A DNA stretch of 19,738 bases from Rhodocyclaceae bacterium (GCA_020849155.1 JADLGU010000197.1:1-19738), one strand, 5' to 3'; shown: positions 1-8,189, numbered from the stretch's first letter. Program-made: numbers and translations. The notes: a model not told the origin generated them from the sequence alone.

Positions 1-695
1 CGGCCTCCAACGCGGTGATCGCCGCCTGCCGAGGCGAGTGGGTGCATCTGCTCGGTTCGGACGACGTGCTGTATCCGAACAAGGTGGCGCGCATCCAGCA
101 GGCCATCGCCGAATGGAACTGCCCCGATCTCGCGCTGGTGCATGCCGACGCCGATTACATCGACCAGGCTGGTCGCCGGCTGGCGCGCCAGCCACGCAAA
201 TCCCGCCCGCCCGAGGGTCCGGAACGGGAAGCCTGGCGCTGGCTTTTCATGGGCAGGCACTATGTGTTCAATCCGACCCTGGCCTTGCGCCGGGAGGCGC
301 TGCTTTCCATAGGCGGATTCGATCCCAGCCTGCCCCAGGAGGATCTGGACTGCTTCCTGAGGCTCTCGGCGCGATTTGCGATCGCCCGCGTGCCGGAGAT
401 CCTCGCGAGTTATCGCAAGCACCCGGCCAACAACCTCCGACGCAGGGCGAGAGTGCTAGGCGCCTTGTTTATGACCTATGGCAAATTCCTGGATGAATAT
501 CCCGGGCTGCTGGGGGAGGACGATATCCGGAGGCACTTCCGGCTGAATCTGAAGCGTTTCTGGCGGCGCATGCGCAGGCAGCGGCCATGGCTGCTGCCTG
601 TCGTGGCAGGGGCTTTATTGAAAAGTTATTGGCGCACCCCCGGCCCTGGGGATTACCGGCGTTGTGGCCGGCAGCTGCAGGAAGTGGCTGTCTGA
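1..695 (+). CDS. Family 2 glycosyltransferase, C-terminal part (5' end outside window)
   Basis: The frame is open from base 3 to a TGA at 693-695, so the gene begins upstream of the window. The first visible residues (ASNAVIAACRGEW followed by HLLGSDDVLYP) are the typical middle of a GT-A glycosyltransferase: the conserved Asn/Ala helix that contacts the nucleotide-sugar, then the metal-binding SDD version of the DXD motif. Further on, FNPTLALRREALLSIGGFD and LPQEDLDCFLRLS match the acceptor-side ED motif of family 2 enzymes. A basic tail (RRMRRQRPW) suggests membrane association. About 230 residues are visible, and roughly 70-80 N-terminal residues are probably missing. The enzyme should transfer a sugar from a nucleotide donor to a lipid-linked glycan on the cytoplasmic face; donor and acceptor cannot be told. 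The next gene starts 37 bases downstream on the same strand, so co-transcription is likely. Confidence 0.9.
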   Translation, partial: ASNAVIAACRGEWVHLLGSDDVLYPNKVARIQQAIAEWNCPDLALVHADADYIDQAGRRLARQPRKSRPPEGPEREAWRWLFMGRHYVFNPTLALRREALLSIGGFDPSLPQEDLDCFLRLSARFAIARVPEILASYRKHPANNLRRRARVLGALFMTYGKFLDEYPGLLGEDDIRRHFRLNLKRFWRRMRRQRPWLLPVVAGALLKSYWRTPGPGDYRRCGRQLQEVAV

Positions 696-732
696 GTTCC
701 TGTATCATTCACACTTTTCGCTTGGCAAACCG

Positions 733-1482
733 ATGTCGTTTCCGTCCCTGTTTTCAATCGTCATCCCCGTCTACAACGAGGCGGAGAACATCGAGCCGAT
801 GGTGCGCGAGATCCAGGCCGCCTTCGCCGGCCGGGCGGAAGCCTACGAGGTGATCTTCGTCGATGACGCCAGCACGGACGGCAGCCCCGCCGTGCTGCAG
901 CGACTGACTTCCGAGACGGGCGGCGTCGTGCGCAGCCTGCGCCACCGCCGCAATTTCGGCCAGAGCGCCGCCGTGGCGACCGGCTTCCGCGCCGCGCGCG
1001 GCGAGTGGATCGGCACGCTGGACGGCGACGGCCAGAACGATCCGGCCGACCTGCCGCACATGCTCGACGAAGCGCGCCGGCTCGGCGTCGATTGCGTCAC
1101 CGGCGTGCGCGCCAAGCGCCAGGACAACTTCATCCGCAAGCTCTCTTCCCGCGTCGGCAACGGCTTCCGCAACTGGGCGACGGGCGACCGCGTCACCGAC
1201 AGCGGCTGCGGCGTGCGCGTCGTGCGCGCCGCCTGCACGCGCGAGCTGCCGGTCTTCAACGGCCTGCACCGCTTCATGCCCACGCTGTTGCGCAGCAAGG
1301 GCTTCACGGTCGCCGAATCCGCGGTGAACCATCGCCCGCGCCTGCGCGGCGTCTCCAAGTACGGCGTGCACAACCGTCTCTGGCGCGGCATCCGCGACTG
1401 CTTCGGCGTGCGCTGGTTCGGCGCGCGCGCCGTCCCGGCCGAGCGCCTGGAGGGCGGCGCGGAGCAAGGGCGCGGGCGATGA
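733..1482 (+). CDS. Polyprenyl-phosphate glycosyltransferase (DPM1/ArnC/GtrB-like GT2), soluble form
   Basis: A 249-residue protein beginning MSFPSLFSIVIPVYNEAENI, the standard N-terminus of GT2 enzymes that load a sugar onto dolichyl or undecaprenyl phosphate. FVDDASTDG (about residues 42-50) is the nucleotide-binding loop and LDGDGQNDP (about 96-104) is the metal-binding DXD motif in the form typical of this subfamily; NFGQSAAVATGF is also characteristic. No C-terminal transmembrane pair is present, unlike GtrB or ArnC, so it resembles soluble DPM1-type synthases. ATG 733 is chosen because the family N-terminus begins there; longer starts would run into the preceding gene. No strong Shine-Dalgarno sequence is visible. 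Its stop overlaps the next start (ATGA). Expected product: an undecaprenyl-phosphate-linked monosaccharide for the GT-C enzymes encoded downstream. The sugar is unknown. Confidence 0.9.
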   Translation: MSFPSLFSIVIPVYNEAENIEPMVREIQAAFAGRAEAYEVIFVDDASTDGSPAVLQRLTSETGGVVRSLRHRRNFGQSAAVATGFRAARGEWIGTLDGDGQNDPADLPHMLDEARRLGVDCVTGVRAKRQDNFIRKLSSRVGNGFRNWATGDRVTDSGCGVRVVRAACTRELPVFNGLHRFMPTLLRSKGFTVAESAVNHRPRLRGVSKYGVHNRLWRGIRDCFGVRWFGARAVPAERLEGGAEQGRGR

Positions 1483-2225
1483 GCCTGCAGGAGCGGGACG
1501 TCGGCGACGGCGCCGATGCCATCCCGGAGGGGGCCGAAGACGACATCGAGCTGGAGTCGGTGGCGCCGGGCTTCAGCAAGGAACTGCGCCGCCTCCTGAT
1601 TCTCCTCGCCGCCGCCGCCGCCGCGTTCGGCCTGCTCTACTTCACGCCCGTCGGCGCCATCGTCCGCGACATCCATCAGCTGCGCGCCTTCCTCGCCGGC
1701 GACGACCTGTGGGCCGAGACCGTCTATGTCCTGCTCGTCGTCGGCCTCGTCGCCATCGGCGTGCCGCGCCTGATCTTCTACGTCCTCGGCGGGCTGGCCT
1801 TCGGTTTCTGGCAGGGATTGGTCCTGGCGCAGGTCGGCGCCGTCATCGGTTCCTGGCTGACCTTCTGGGCGGTGCGCCATGGCGGGCGCGCCTGGGCCGA
1901 GCGCCATCTCGGCGACCATCGCCTCCTCGGCCGCGCCTTCCGCGTGCGCTCCTCGGTGAAGGCGGTCGTGCTGATCCGCCAGCTGCCGCTCACCAGCGTC
2001 ATGATCAACAGCGGCCTCGCGCTCTCCCAGGTCAGCGCGCGCGCCTTCCTGCTCGGCACCTTCATCGGCTATCTGCCGCAGGGCGTCATCGCCGCGCTGA
2101 TCGGCAGCGGCGTGGTGGACGAAAAGGCGGTCGAGGGGCTGGGCAAGCTGGCCGCCGCCGGCATCGTCCTGCTGGTCGGCGCCTTCATGCTGTGGCGCTG
2201 GCGCGGCAAGCGGACGGGCGGATGA
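1479..2225 (+). CDS. VTT/DedA-like (TVP38/TMEM64 family) integral membrane protein
   Basis: A 248-residue protein with an acidic cytoplasmic N-terminus (about 1-32) followed by hydrophobic segments near 38-56, 80-96, 98-130, 185-212 and 224-240. The core has the VTT-domain pattern: a Gly-rich re-entrant region (YVLGGLAFGFWQGLVLAQVG, about 101-120), GSWLTFWAVRHGG, then LIRQLPLTSVMINSGLALS (about 165-183), where the Arg-x-x-Pro element is typical. DedA-superfamily proteins include transporters that return undecaprenyl phosphate to the cytoplasmic leaflet, and other VTT proteins act as lipid scramblases. Here the gene lies between a polyprenyl-phosphate-sugar synthase and two GT-C transferases, joined by ATGA overlaps on both sides. 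I infer a role in moving the lipid carrier, charged or spent, for this pathway. The family call is firm and the substrate is inference. Confidence 0.85.
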   Translation: MSLQERDVGDGADAIPEGAEDDIELESVAPGFSKELRRLLILLAAAAAAFGLLYFTPVGAIVRDIHQLRAFLAGDDLWAETVYVLLVVGLVAIGVPRLIFYVLGGLAFGFWQGLVLAQVGAVIGSWLTFWAVRHGGRAWAERHLGDHRLLGRAFRVRSSVKAVVLIRQLPLTSVMINSGLALSQVSARAFLLGTFIGYLPQGVIAALIGSGVVDEKAVEGLGKLAAAGIVLLVGAFMLWRWRGKRTGG

Positions 2226-3691
2226 GCCGGTCAGACCGGCAGGACCGGCTGGTCTGGGCCGCGCTGGTCGGCCTGCTGGTGCTGGCCTTCTACGTCATCC
2301 GCCTGACGGGCCCTTCCAACCTCGAGGCCGACGCGCAGGACCGCAACGTCGGCTACGTCATGGATGTCGTCTGGCAGGGCCACTGGCTGGTGCAGCAGGA
2401 CATCCGCGGCCGCATCATGTCGAAGCCGCCGCTGCACACCTGGGTGGCGTCGGCCTTCGCCGAAATCGGCGGCATCAACCGCCTCACGCTGACCCTGCCT
2501 TCCGTGCTCGCCGTGCTCGCCATGGCGCTGCTCGTGCTGGAAGTCGGACGCCGGCGCTACGGCGTACTGGCGGGTGGCCTGGCCGCCCTGGCTGTCGTCC
2601 TGGCCCCGATGATGTCCAAGCACATCGCCCTGGTGCGCACCGACGCGCTGTTCGCGCTGGCCGTCGCCCTCGGCGCCTTCGCCGCCCATCGCGCCTGGGC
2701 GCGCGGCGCAGGCTGGACCTGGTTCTGGTTCTGGGCCGCGCTCGCCACGCTCATCAAGGGGCCGCTCGGCCTGGCGCTCGCCGCCATGGGCATGCTGGCC
2801 TGGTTCTGGGAGCGGCGCGCCGATCCGGCCACGCCGCTGCCCGGCGGTTCGCACCGGGCGGGCATCGGCCTTTTCCTGCTGCTGGTGCTGGGCTGGCTCG
2901 TGCCGGCCATCCTCTCGGCCGGCCAGCCGCTCATCGACAAGCTGTTCTTCCAGGAGCTGGTCGGCCAGGCTACCGGCATGGGCAAGGGCGGCTATCCCGG
3001 GCAGAACCTGACCCGGCCGACGCTGTATTTCGTCCTGCGCTTCCTGCCCTTCAGCCTCTTCGCGCTCTACGCCCTGTGGCGCATCGCGCGTCGTCCCGCA
3101 GCGGATCCCGCCGAGCGGCGCTTCGAGCGCTTCCTCTTCTGCTGGATCGTCGGCGGCATCGTCCTCTTCTCGCTCGCCTCGCACCACCGCGGCGACCTGC
3201 TGCTGCCGCTGTGGCCGGCCGCGGCGCTGCTCGCCGGGCGCGAGATGGCGCGCGCAGCCGAACGCATCGGCACGCGCGCGACGGTCGCCGTGCTGGCGGG
3301 ACTGACTTTTTTCTTCCTCGGCGGTGCCTGGTGGAACTACCATGCGAAGGCCGCGCAACAGGGCGAGGAAGTGCGTTATACCGTCGAGACGGAGCGCGCC
3401 GCCGCCGCGCTGGCGGCATCCGGCCTGGATGTCCGGGCCATCCGCCACCTCGACACGCCGGTGACGCTGCAGCTCGTCCTCGGCACGTTCAGCACCTGGA
3501 TCGGGGAGGAGGAGGCCTTGCGGCTGGCGGGCGGCGCGGCGCCGGCGCTGCTGGCGGTGGAATCGCCCGGGCAGTTCCCGCGCCTGTTCGGCCCGCAGGG
3601 GCCGCCGATGCGGGAAGCGTTCCGCTGGCCGGCCGATTCGGGTGCGGGGAAGCCGGCGCTGCAGGTGTTCAGGACGGGGGAGGGAAAATGA
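2222..3691 (+). CDS. GT39/ArnT-like lipid-linked-sugar glycosyltransferase (GT-C, multipass membrane)
   Basis: A 489-residue inner-membrane protein of the PMT/ArnT type. After the first transmembrane helix (about 10-27) comes the first periplasmic loop with acidic residues (LEADAQDRNVGYV, about 34-46) and the IMSKPPLHTW element (about 65-74), the conserved KPP region of GT39 enzymes. About ten further hydrophobic segments follow; ATLIKGPLGLALAAMGML (about residue 180) is the conserved internal KGP motif. The last roughly 110 residues form a small soluble, probably periplasmic, domain. These enzymes take a sugar from undecaprenyl phosphate and transfer it to lipid A, core or a glycan on the periplasmic side. 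The start overlaps the stop of the upstream VTT gene (ATGA), and its own stop overlaps the next start in the same way. ArnT itself transfers aminoarabinose; nothing here proves that sugar. Confidence 0.9.
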   Translation: MSRSDRQDRLVWAALVGLLVLAFYVIRLTGPSNLEADAQDRNVGYVMDVVWQGHWLVQQDIRGRIMSKPPLHTWVASAFAEIGGINRLTLTLPSVLAVLAMALLVLEVGRRRYGVLAGGLAALAVVLAPMMSKHIALVRTDALFALAVALGAFAAHRAWARGAGWTWFWFWAALATLIKGPLGLALAAMGMLAWFWERRADPATPLPGGSHRAGIGLFLLLVLGWLVPAILSAGQPLIDKLFFQELVGQATGMGKGGYPGQNLTRPTLYFVLRFLPFSLFALYALWRIARRPAADPAERRFERFLFCWIVGGIVLFSLASHHRGDLLLPLWPAAALLAGREMARAAERIGTRATVAVLAGLTFFFLGGAWWNYHAKAAQQGEEVRYTVETERAAAALAASGLDVRAIRHLDTPVTLQLVLGTFSTWIGEEEALRLAGGAAPALLAVESPGQFPRLFGPQGPPMREAFRWPADSGAGKPALQVFRTGEGK

Positions 3692-5220
3692 TCGGGCGGC
3701 TGGCAGGGTGGATGCAGGCGATCGGGCCGGTGCGTGCGGCTTTCCTCGGCAGCCTGCTGCTGTCGGCGGTTGCAGTGTGGAACACGCCCGTGCTCAACCG
3801 CGACGGCATGTTCTACGTCGAGTGGGCGCGGGAGATCGCCGGCCACGGCATCGAGGGTGCCGGGCAGAACGGGCTGCTGCTGGCCTTGCTGCCGGCGGCG
3901 ATTGCCGCCGGCAGCGCCTTGACAGGCCTCGGCCACGAAACTGCCGCCCACCTGCTCAATGCGCTTTTCATGGCGGGCGCCTGCGGGCTGCTGGTGGCCA
4001 TCGTGCGGCGGCGCCTGCCCGAGGCGGCCTGGGTTGCCTGCCTGGTCGTCCTGGCGATGCCCGGCTACAACGAATACCGCGGGCAGGTGCTGCGCGAATA
4101 CGGACTGTGGTTCTTCGGCCTGCTCGCGCTCTGGCTGGCGGTGCGCTGGGAGGAAACCGGCCGCTGGCGCGAGGCGCTCGCCTGCCAGGCGGCCCTGTTC
4201 GCCGCCGCCCTGTTCCGCATCGAGGCGCTGGCCTACTTTCCGGCGCTGATGCTCTGGCAGCTGCTGGCGGCGCCTGCCGGCACGCGGTTGCGGCGCGCGC
4301 TCATGATCGGCTGCCTGCCGCTGGCCGGCGCGGCCGTGGCCGGCCTGCTCTTCGCCAGCGGGCTGGCGGCCGTGCCGCACCGGCTGGCCTACCTGTCCCA
4401 GGCATTCAACCCGCTCGCCAAGCTGCACGCCTTCAATGACGTGGCCGGCAGGATGTCCGACCTGCTGTTCGGCCACAAATACACGCGGGAGGAAGCCGCC
4501 TACGTCCTCTTCTTCGGCCTGCTCACCATCATCCCGGTGAAGTTCCTCAAGATGAGCGGCGTCCTCGTGGTGCCGATGGCCTATGCCTTCGCCGGACGCC
4601 GGCTGCGCGCCGCGCTGGCGCCCTGGCAGCCGCTGGGATGGATCTTCCTTGCCCACGCGCTGGCGCTGGCCGCCTATGTCACCTACCAGTACTTCCTCGT
4701 CGGCCGCTACGTCGCCATGCTGAACCTGCTGGCGGTGCCGTTCGCCGCCGCCGGGCTGGCGGCGCTGATGCGGCGTTTCCCCCGCTGGCGCGGGCTCATG
4801 GTCGCGCTGGCGCTGCTCACCCTGCTGGCCAACGTGGTGTCGTTCTCGCCGAAGAGCACCCAGATCGTCGAGGCCGGAAAATGGCTGGCGGTCAACGTGA
4901 AGGATCCTTCGCGTGTGTATGTGGACAATCCGCGCGTGGGTTTCTACGGGGGGCTCGGCTATGTCAGGAGCGGTCTCTTGCGCCATGAGGTGCCGACCCA
5001 TGCCGAGGCCTTCGCGCAGAAGCGCTTCGACCTGTTCGTGCTGGACGTGCCACGCAAGGACGGGGAGGCGGAGCGCTGGCTGTCGGCGAACGGCTTCCGG
5101 GTCGTGCAGCGGTTTGCGAATCGCGCCGGCGATGCGGTGATCGTCGCGATTCCCGCCGGCGCTCAGCCGAGCCCGGCGACGATCGAGCGCAAGCGCTCGA
5201 ACACCGGCCCGACGGAATAG
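3688..5220 (+). CDS. Multipass membrane glycosyltransferase-like protein (GT-C fold, PMT_2/GT39 related)
   Basis: A 510-residue protein with about ten to eleven hydrophobic segments. The first transmembrane helix (about 17-32) is followed by TPVLNRDGMFYVEWAREI (about 33-50), in which Asp39 lies where GT-C enzymes carry their catalytic first-loop acidic residue. Later segments include a FRIEALAYFPAL stretch and a C-terminal soluble domain of about 110 residues (from KSTQIVEAGKWLAVNV). A purine-rich Shine-Dalgarno (GGGGGAGGG) precedes ATG 3688, which overlaps the previous stop. It is the last gene of the operon. The final 19 or so residues are encoded in DNA that is also the 3' end of the opposing GT4 gene, so that tail is probably not conserved. 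It is probably a second transferase or polymerase-like enzyme using the same lipid-linked donor. The exact reaction is not recognisable. Confidence 0.8.
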   Translation: MIGRLAGWMQAIGPVRAAFLGSLLLSAVAVWNTPVLNRDGMFYVEWAREIAGHGIEGAGQNGLLLALLPAAIAAGSALTGLGHETAAHLLNALFMAGACGLLVAIVRRRLPEAAWVACLVVLAMPGYNEYRGQVLREYGLWFFGLLALWLAVRWEETGRWREALACQAALFAAALFRIEALAYFPALMLWQLLAAPAGTRLRRALMIGCLPLAGAAVAGLLFASGLAAVPHRLAYLSQAFNPLAKLHAFNDVAGRMSDLLFGHKYTREEAAYVLFFGLLTIIPVKFLKMSGVLVVPMAYAFAGRRLRAALAPWQPLGWIFLAHALALAAYVTYQYFLVGRYVAMLNLLAVPFAAAGLAALMRRFPRWRGLMVALALLTLLANVVSFSPKSTQIVEAGKWLAVNVKDPSRVYVDNPRVGFYGGLGYVRSGLLRHEVPTHAEAFAQKRFDLFVLDVPRKDGEAERWLSANGFRVVQRFANRAGDAVIVAIPAGAQPSPATIERKRSNTGPTE

Positions 5221-6167
5221 TCAGCCTCCACGCGACGGCGGCCCGCCTCGCCCATCTGCCGGCGCCGCCCGGCATCGCTGGCCAGGCGGCCGATGCGATC
5301 GGCCCACTCGGCGGGGGACGATGCCAGGAATCCCGTTCCGCCCTCGACAATCACCTCGCTGTTGGCGCCGGCGTCCGAGGACACCACCGGCAGGCCGGCC
5401 GCCATGTACTGCAGCACCTTGAGGGCGCACTTGCCGCGGCTCCAGTCGTCGTCGCGCATCGGCGCGATGCCGACGTGCGAAGCGGCCAGTTCGCGCGCCT
5501 CGGTCTCGGCGCGCCAGGGAACGGGCAGCGTCGCCACGCCGCAGCCGGGCAGGTCGAAGTCGGCGACGATCTTCAGGCGCAGGTTGGGCACCCTGCCCGC
5601 GGCCGCCTGCAGCCACGGCATCGCCTCCGCCAGGTACTTGCGCGTCGAGTGGCTGCCGATCCACACCAGATCGAAGCGGTCCGCCGGCTGCTCCGCGGCG
5701 ACGCGGTAACGCGCGGCATCGACGCAGGTGGGAATCACCGCCACCGCCGGGTTGAAGGCTGCGGCGCGCTGCGCCAGGAAGGCGTTGCCGGCGAGGACAT
5801 GGTCGCAGGCGCGCGCCATCGCGGCGAAGCGCGCCATGCGCGTGCGCGAGGGCGTGCCGTCGGTGTTGCAGAAGATGGCGTCGTCGAAGTCGAAGACCAG
5901 CCGCCGCGATGCCCGCCGCAGCAGCCAGAGCAGGGGCGGCGGGAAGGTCTTGCGCAGGACGACGACGACATCGGCGCGGCGCGCCTGCCGCAGCATGGCG
6001 AAAAGGGCGCCGGCGCCGCCCGAGGCGGTGACATGCGATGGCTCGAAGCCGGCCGCCTGCCAGAGCGGGAAGAATTGCAGCGCGCGGTAGCGCGTCGACG
6101 AGGATTCGGCGCCCTTGGAGACGAACAGCAGCTGGCGGGAGGGGCGGCGGTCGGCGGGGAGGGTCAT
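5163..6167 (-). CDS. Family 4 glycosyltransferase (GT-B)
   Basis: A 334-residue GT-B enzyme. The N-terminal acceptor domain opens with RQLLFVSKGAESSSTRYRA, typical of GT4 proteins annotated in surface-polysaccharide clusters. VFDFDDAIFCN (about 91-101) and VIPTCVDAARY (about 144-154) lead to the donor domain, which starts at DLVWIGSHSTRKYL. KVLQYMAAGLPVVSSDAGANS then EVI (about 250-273) is the donor-binding region of GT4 enzymes. ATG 6167 is chosen because the protein then begins directly before the first beta strand. The frame extends 26 codons upstream, but that part overlaps the preceding gene and looks like a shadow (Arg/Pro-rich). One base separates the upstream stop (6169) from this start, so translation is probably coupled. 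AAGGGA lies nine bases before the start. It probably adds one sugar to the outer glycan; the sugar is unknown. Confidence 0.9.
   Translation of the reverse strand: MTLPADRRPSRQLLFVSKGAESSSTRYRALQFFPLWQAAGFEPSHVTASGGAGALFAMLRQARRADVVVVLRKTFPPPLLWLLRRASRRLVFDFDDAIFCNTDGTPSRTRMARFAAMARACDHVLAGNAFLAQRAAAFNPAVAVIPTCVDAARYRVAAEQPADRFDLVWIGSHSTRKYLAEAMPWLQAAAGRVPNLRLKIVADFDLPGCGVATLPVPWRAETEARELAASHVGIAPMRDDDWSRGKCALKVLQYMAAGLPVVSSDAGANSEVIVEGGTGFLASSPAEWADRIGRLASDAGRRRQMGEAGRRRVEADYSVGPVFERLRSIVAGLG
5183..5200. other. 7-bp perfect hairpin in the overlap of two converging genes
   Basis: TCGAGCG (5183-5189) and CGCTCGA (5194-5200) are perfect complements around a CAAG loop. The hairpin lies inside the 58-base region shared by the 3' ends of the + strand membrane transferase and the - strand GT4. 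No T-run follows on either strand, so it is not a classical intrinsic terminator. It could protect 3' ends or help factor-dependent termination in both directions, or be chance in GC-rich coding DNA. Confidence 0.35.
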
Positions 6168-6168
6168 G

Positions 6169-8112
6169 TCACTTTCCCTTGCTGCCGGTCGGGCCGTTCG
6201 CGGCCGCATCCGCCCGCATCCTGGCCACCAGCGCCGCCCCGGCAAGCAGCGAGCCCTCGTAGGTCAGGTGGCCATAATCCCACGCCGTCAGCCGGATGCC
6301 GTCCGCGGTGGCCACCAGGGCTGTGCACTGGCCGTCCTCGCACAGCGAATCCAGCAGGGAGACCCACGCCGCCCCCTGCCTGCGCGCCGTCTCCGCCAGC
6401 CGCGCGTCGATCCCGGCCAGTTCCCCGTGCCGGTTCGACGGCAACAGCCGGGGCAGTTCGGCGAGCGTCATGTCGTGCTGGTACATTCTGCCCGCCACGA
6501 TTTCCGGCAGCGACGGCCGCCATTGCGGCAGCGAACCGACGAGGACGACTTTCGCGCCGGCCTGCTTCAATCGGAGCAGGGTCTGTTCCAATGTGGGGAT
6601 GAGCCTTGCATCCTTGGCATAGCGCCGCCAGTTGGCATGCAGGATGACGACGGGGGATCCGGCCTGGCGGACCAGCGCGAAGACGCGGTCGTTGACGCTG
6701 CGGCAATAGGCGCGGTCGCTCGCCTGGTAATCGAGCAGCGGCGGGCATCCCGCCGCGCTCAGGTGGGCCTTGGGGGCGGCGCCGAGCGCATCGAAGATGC
6801 CCATGTGCAGGGAGGCCGCATGGGAATCGCCCCAGACGAGCACGGCATTGGCCTGGCCGGTGAAATCGGCGTGGCAGCGCCCGTCGTGCACCCTGTCTTC
6901 GCCGATGAAGCAGCTGCCGCTCTGATAGTGCCTGCCCAGCTCGGGGTACTTGAGCAGCGACAGGATCGCCTTCTGTTCCGGGTTGTAGCGGAACCGCGCG
7001 CCCTTGCTCGCGTCCAGCGCAAGACCTGCGGCAAAGAGCAGCAGGGACGCAAGCGCCGCAGCCTTGAAGACCGTCGCGCGGGACATCCGCTTCCGGTCCC
7101 TGAACGGCATTTCGACGAATCGCCAGGACAGGGCGGCCAGGGCCAGGGCGGCCGCGCTGAGCAACAGGTAGAAGGAAGCGGAGAGCTCGCCCGGGCTGCG
7201 TAGCCGGGCGAAGGCGAAGAGGGGCTGGTGCCAGAGATAGGCCGAATAGGAAATCAGGCCGAGGCCGACCGGGAGCCGGGCGGAGAGCAGTCTGCCGGCC
7301 AGCGTGGCCTGGTTGGCGAAGGCGAGGATCAGGGCCGTGCCCGCCGTCGGCAGCAGGGCAGGCAGGCCGGGCACGGGCGTGGCGGCGTCGAAGCGGAACA
7401 CCGCATAGGCGATCATGGCCAGGCCCGAGGCGGAAGCCGCCTGCCGGAGCACGCCGTTCAGTCCCGGCGCGGCAGCGAGGCGGCTGCCCGCGAGCGCCAC
7501 CATGCCGCCGAGCAGCAGCTCCCATGCCCGCGTCGGGGCCAGGTAGAAGTTGGCGGAGGGATGGTGGCGCCATGCCCATTCGCTCAGCGCGAGCGAGGCC
7601 AGCGCGGCCAGCAGCATGGCGAAGCCGAGCCGGCGGCGGCCGAGGAACCAGAGCAGCATGATGGTGAGCGGATAGACGACGTAATACTGCTCCTCCACCG
7701 CCAGGCTCCAGGTGTGCAGCAGGGGCTTGTCCTCGGCATCCGGGCCGAAATAATCGCTTTCATGCCAGAACAGCAGGTTGGAAATGAAGAGGACGACGGC
7801 CATCAGGCTCTCGCCGAAGTCCTCCAGCTTCTCCGGCATCATCCACAGCCAGGCCGGCAGGAGGCAGGCGCCCATCACCGTGAACAGGGCCGGCAGGATG
7901 CGCCTGACGCGCCGCTCGTAGAACCTGAGCAGGCTGAAGGTGCCGGCCTCCTTCTCGCCCAGGATGATGTTCGTGATGAGGTAGCCGCTGATCACGAAGA
8001 AGACGTCGACGCCGACGTAGCCGCCCTTGAAGGCGTCGAAGCCGGCGTGGAAGAAAATGACGGGAAGGACTGCCACGGCGCGCAGCCCGTCGATTTCCCT
8101 GCGGTAGTTCAA
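6169..8112 (-). CDS. OafA/YrhL-type acyltransferase with C-terminal SGNH domain (probable glycan O-acetyltransferase)
   Basis: A 647-residue two-domain inner-membrane protein. Residues about 1-370 form an acyltransferase-3 domain with about ten transmembrane helices; it starts with the family signature YRREIDGLRAVAVLPVIFFH, and RRVRRILPA (68-76) and SLAVEEQYYV follow. Residues about 395-647 form a periplasmic SGNH domain: VLVWGDSHAAS carries nucleophile Ser430 in GDSH, and DYGHLT (612-617) supplies the Asp/His pair. Such fusions pass acetyl groups across the membrane and O-acetylate O-antigen or other cell-surface sugars. The start is TTG (8110-8112): the family N-terminus begins here, and GGAGGG lies four bases before it. 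A C-terminal Gly/Ser/Lys tail ends one base before the GT4 start. The upstream methyltransferase is on the same strand, 117 bases away. Confidence 0.93.
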   Translation of the reverse strand: MNYRREIDGLRAVAVLPVIFFHAGFDAFKGGYVGVDVFFVISGYLITNIILGEKEAGTFSLLRFYERRVRRILPALFTVMGACLLPAWLWMMPEKLEDFGESLMAVVLFISNLLFWHESDYFGPDAEDKPLLHTWSLAVEEQYYVVYPLTIMLLWFLGRRRLGFAMLLAALASLALSEWAWRHHPSANFYLAPTRAWELLLGGMVALAGSRLAAAPGLNGVLRQAASASGLAMIAYAVFRFDAATPVPGLPALLPTAGTALILAFANQATLAGRLLSARLPVGLGLISYSAYLWHQPLFAFARLRSPGELSASFYLLLSAAALALAALSWRFVEMPFRDRKRMSRATVFKAAALASLLLFAAGLALDASKGARFRYNPEQKAILSLLKYPELGRHYQSGSCFIGEDRVHDGRCHADFTGQANAVLVWGDSHAASLHMGIFDALGAAPKAHLSAAGCPPLLDYQASDRAYCRSVNDRVFALVRQAGSPVVILHANWRRYAKDARLIPTLEQTLLRLKQAGAKVVLVGSLPQWRPSLPEIVAGRMYQHDMTLAELPRLLPSNRHGELAGIDARLAETARRQGAAWVSLLDSLCEDGQCTALVATADGIRLTAWDYGHLTYEGSLLAGAALVARMRADAAANGPTGSKGK

Positions 8113-8115
8113 CTA

Positions 8116-8144
8116 GCCCTCCGCCGGGCCGCCCCAAGGAGGGC
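8116..8144 (-). promoter_or_regulatory. Ribosome-binding site of the acyltransferase gene, held in a possible stem-loop
   Basis: On the - strand, GGAGGG lies four bases before the TTG start at 8112 and is a strong Shine-Dalgarno match. GCCCTCC (8116-8122) and GGAGGGC (8138-8144) are exact complements separated by 15 bases, so in the transcript the Shine-Dalgarno would be paired in a 7-bp GC stem just before a weak start codon. This could lower or control translation. The pairing is seen in the sequence; regulation is inference. Confidence 0.4.
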
Positions 8145-8189
8145 GGAAGTCAACAACATGGACGCCGCGCAGCGGCTGAACCGTCGTCA

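Noticed and set aside
701..708. TG-TATCAT as a promoter for the gene at 733
   Set aside because: No -35 match near 680-685, spacing of the TG is wrong for an extended -10, and the upstream gene ends only 37 bases away, so read-through is simpler.
2231..3448. Open - strand frame (about 400 codons) opposite the ArnT-like gene
   Set aside because: Same composition bias; no start signal or motif, and the GT39 protein on the + strand is convincing.
3376..5001. Long open - strand frame (about 540 codons) opposite the GT-C-like gene
   Set aside because: Rich in Gln, Arg, His and Gly without any domain pattern, as expected for the antisense of GC-rich coding DNA; the + strand frame has clear membrane helices.
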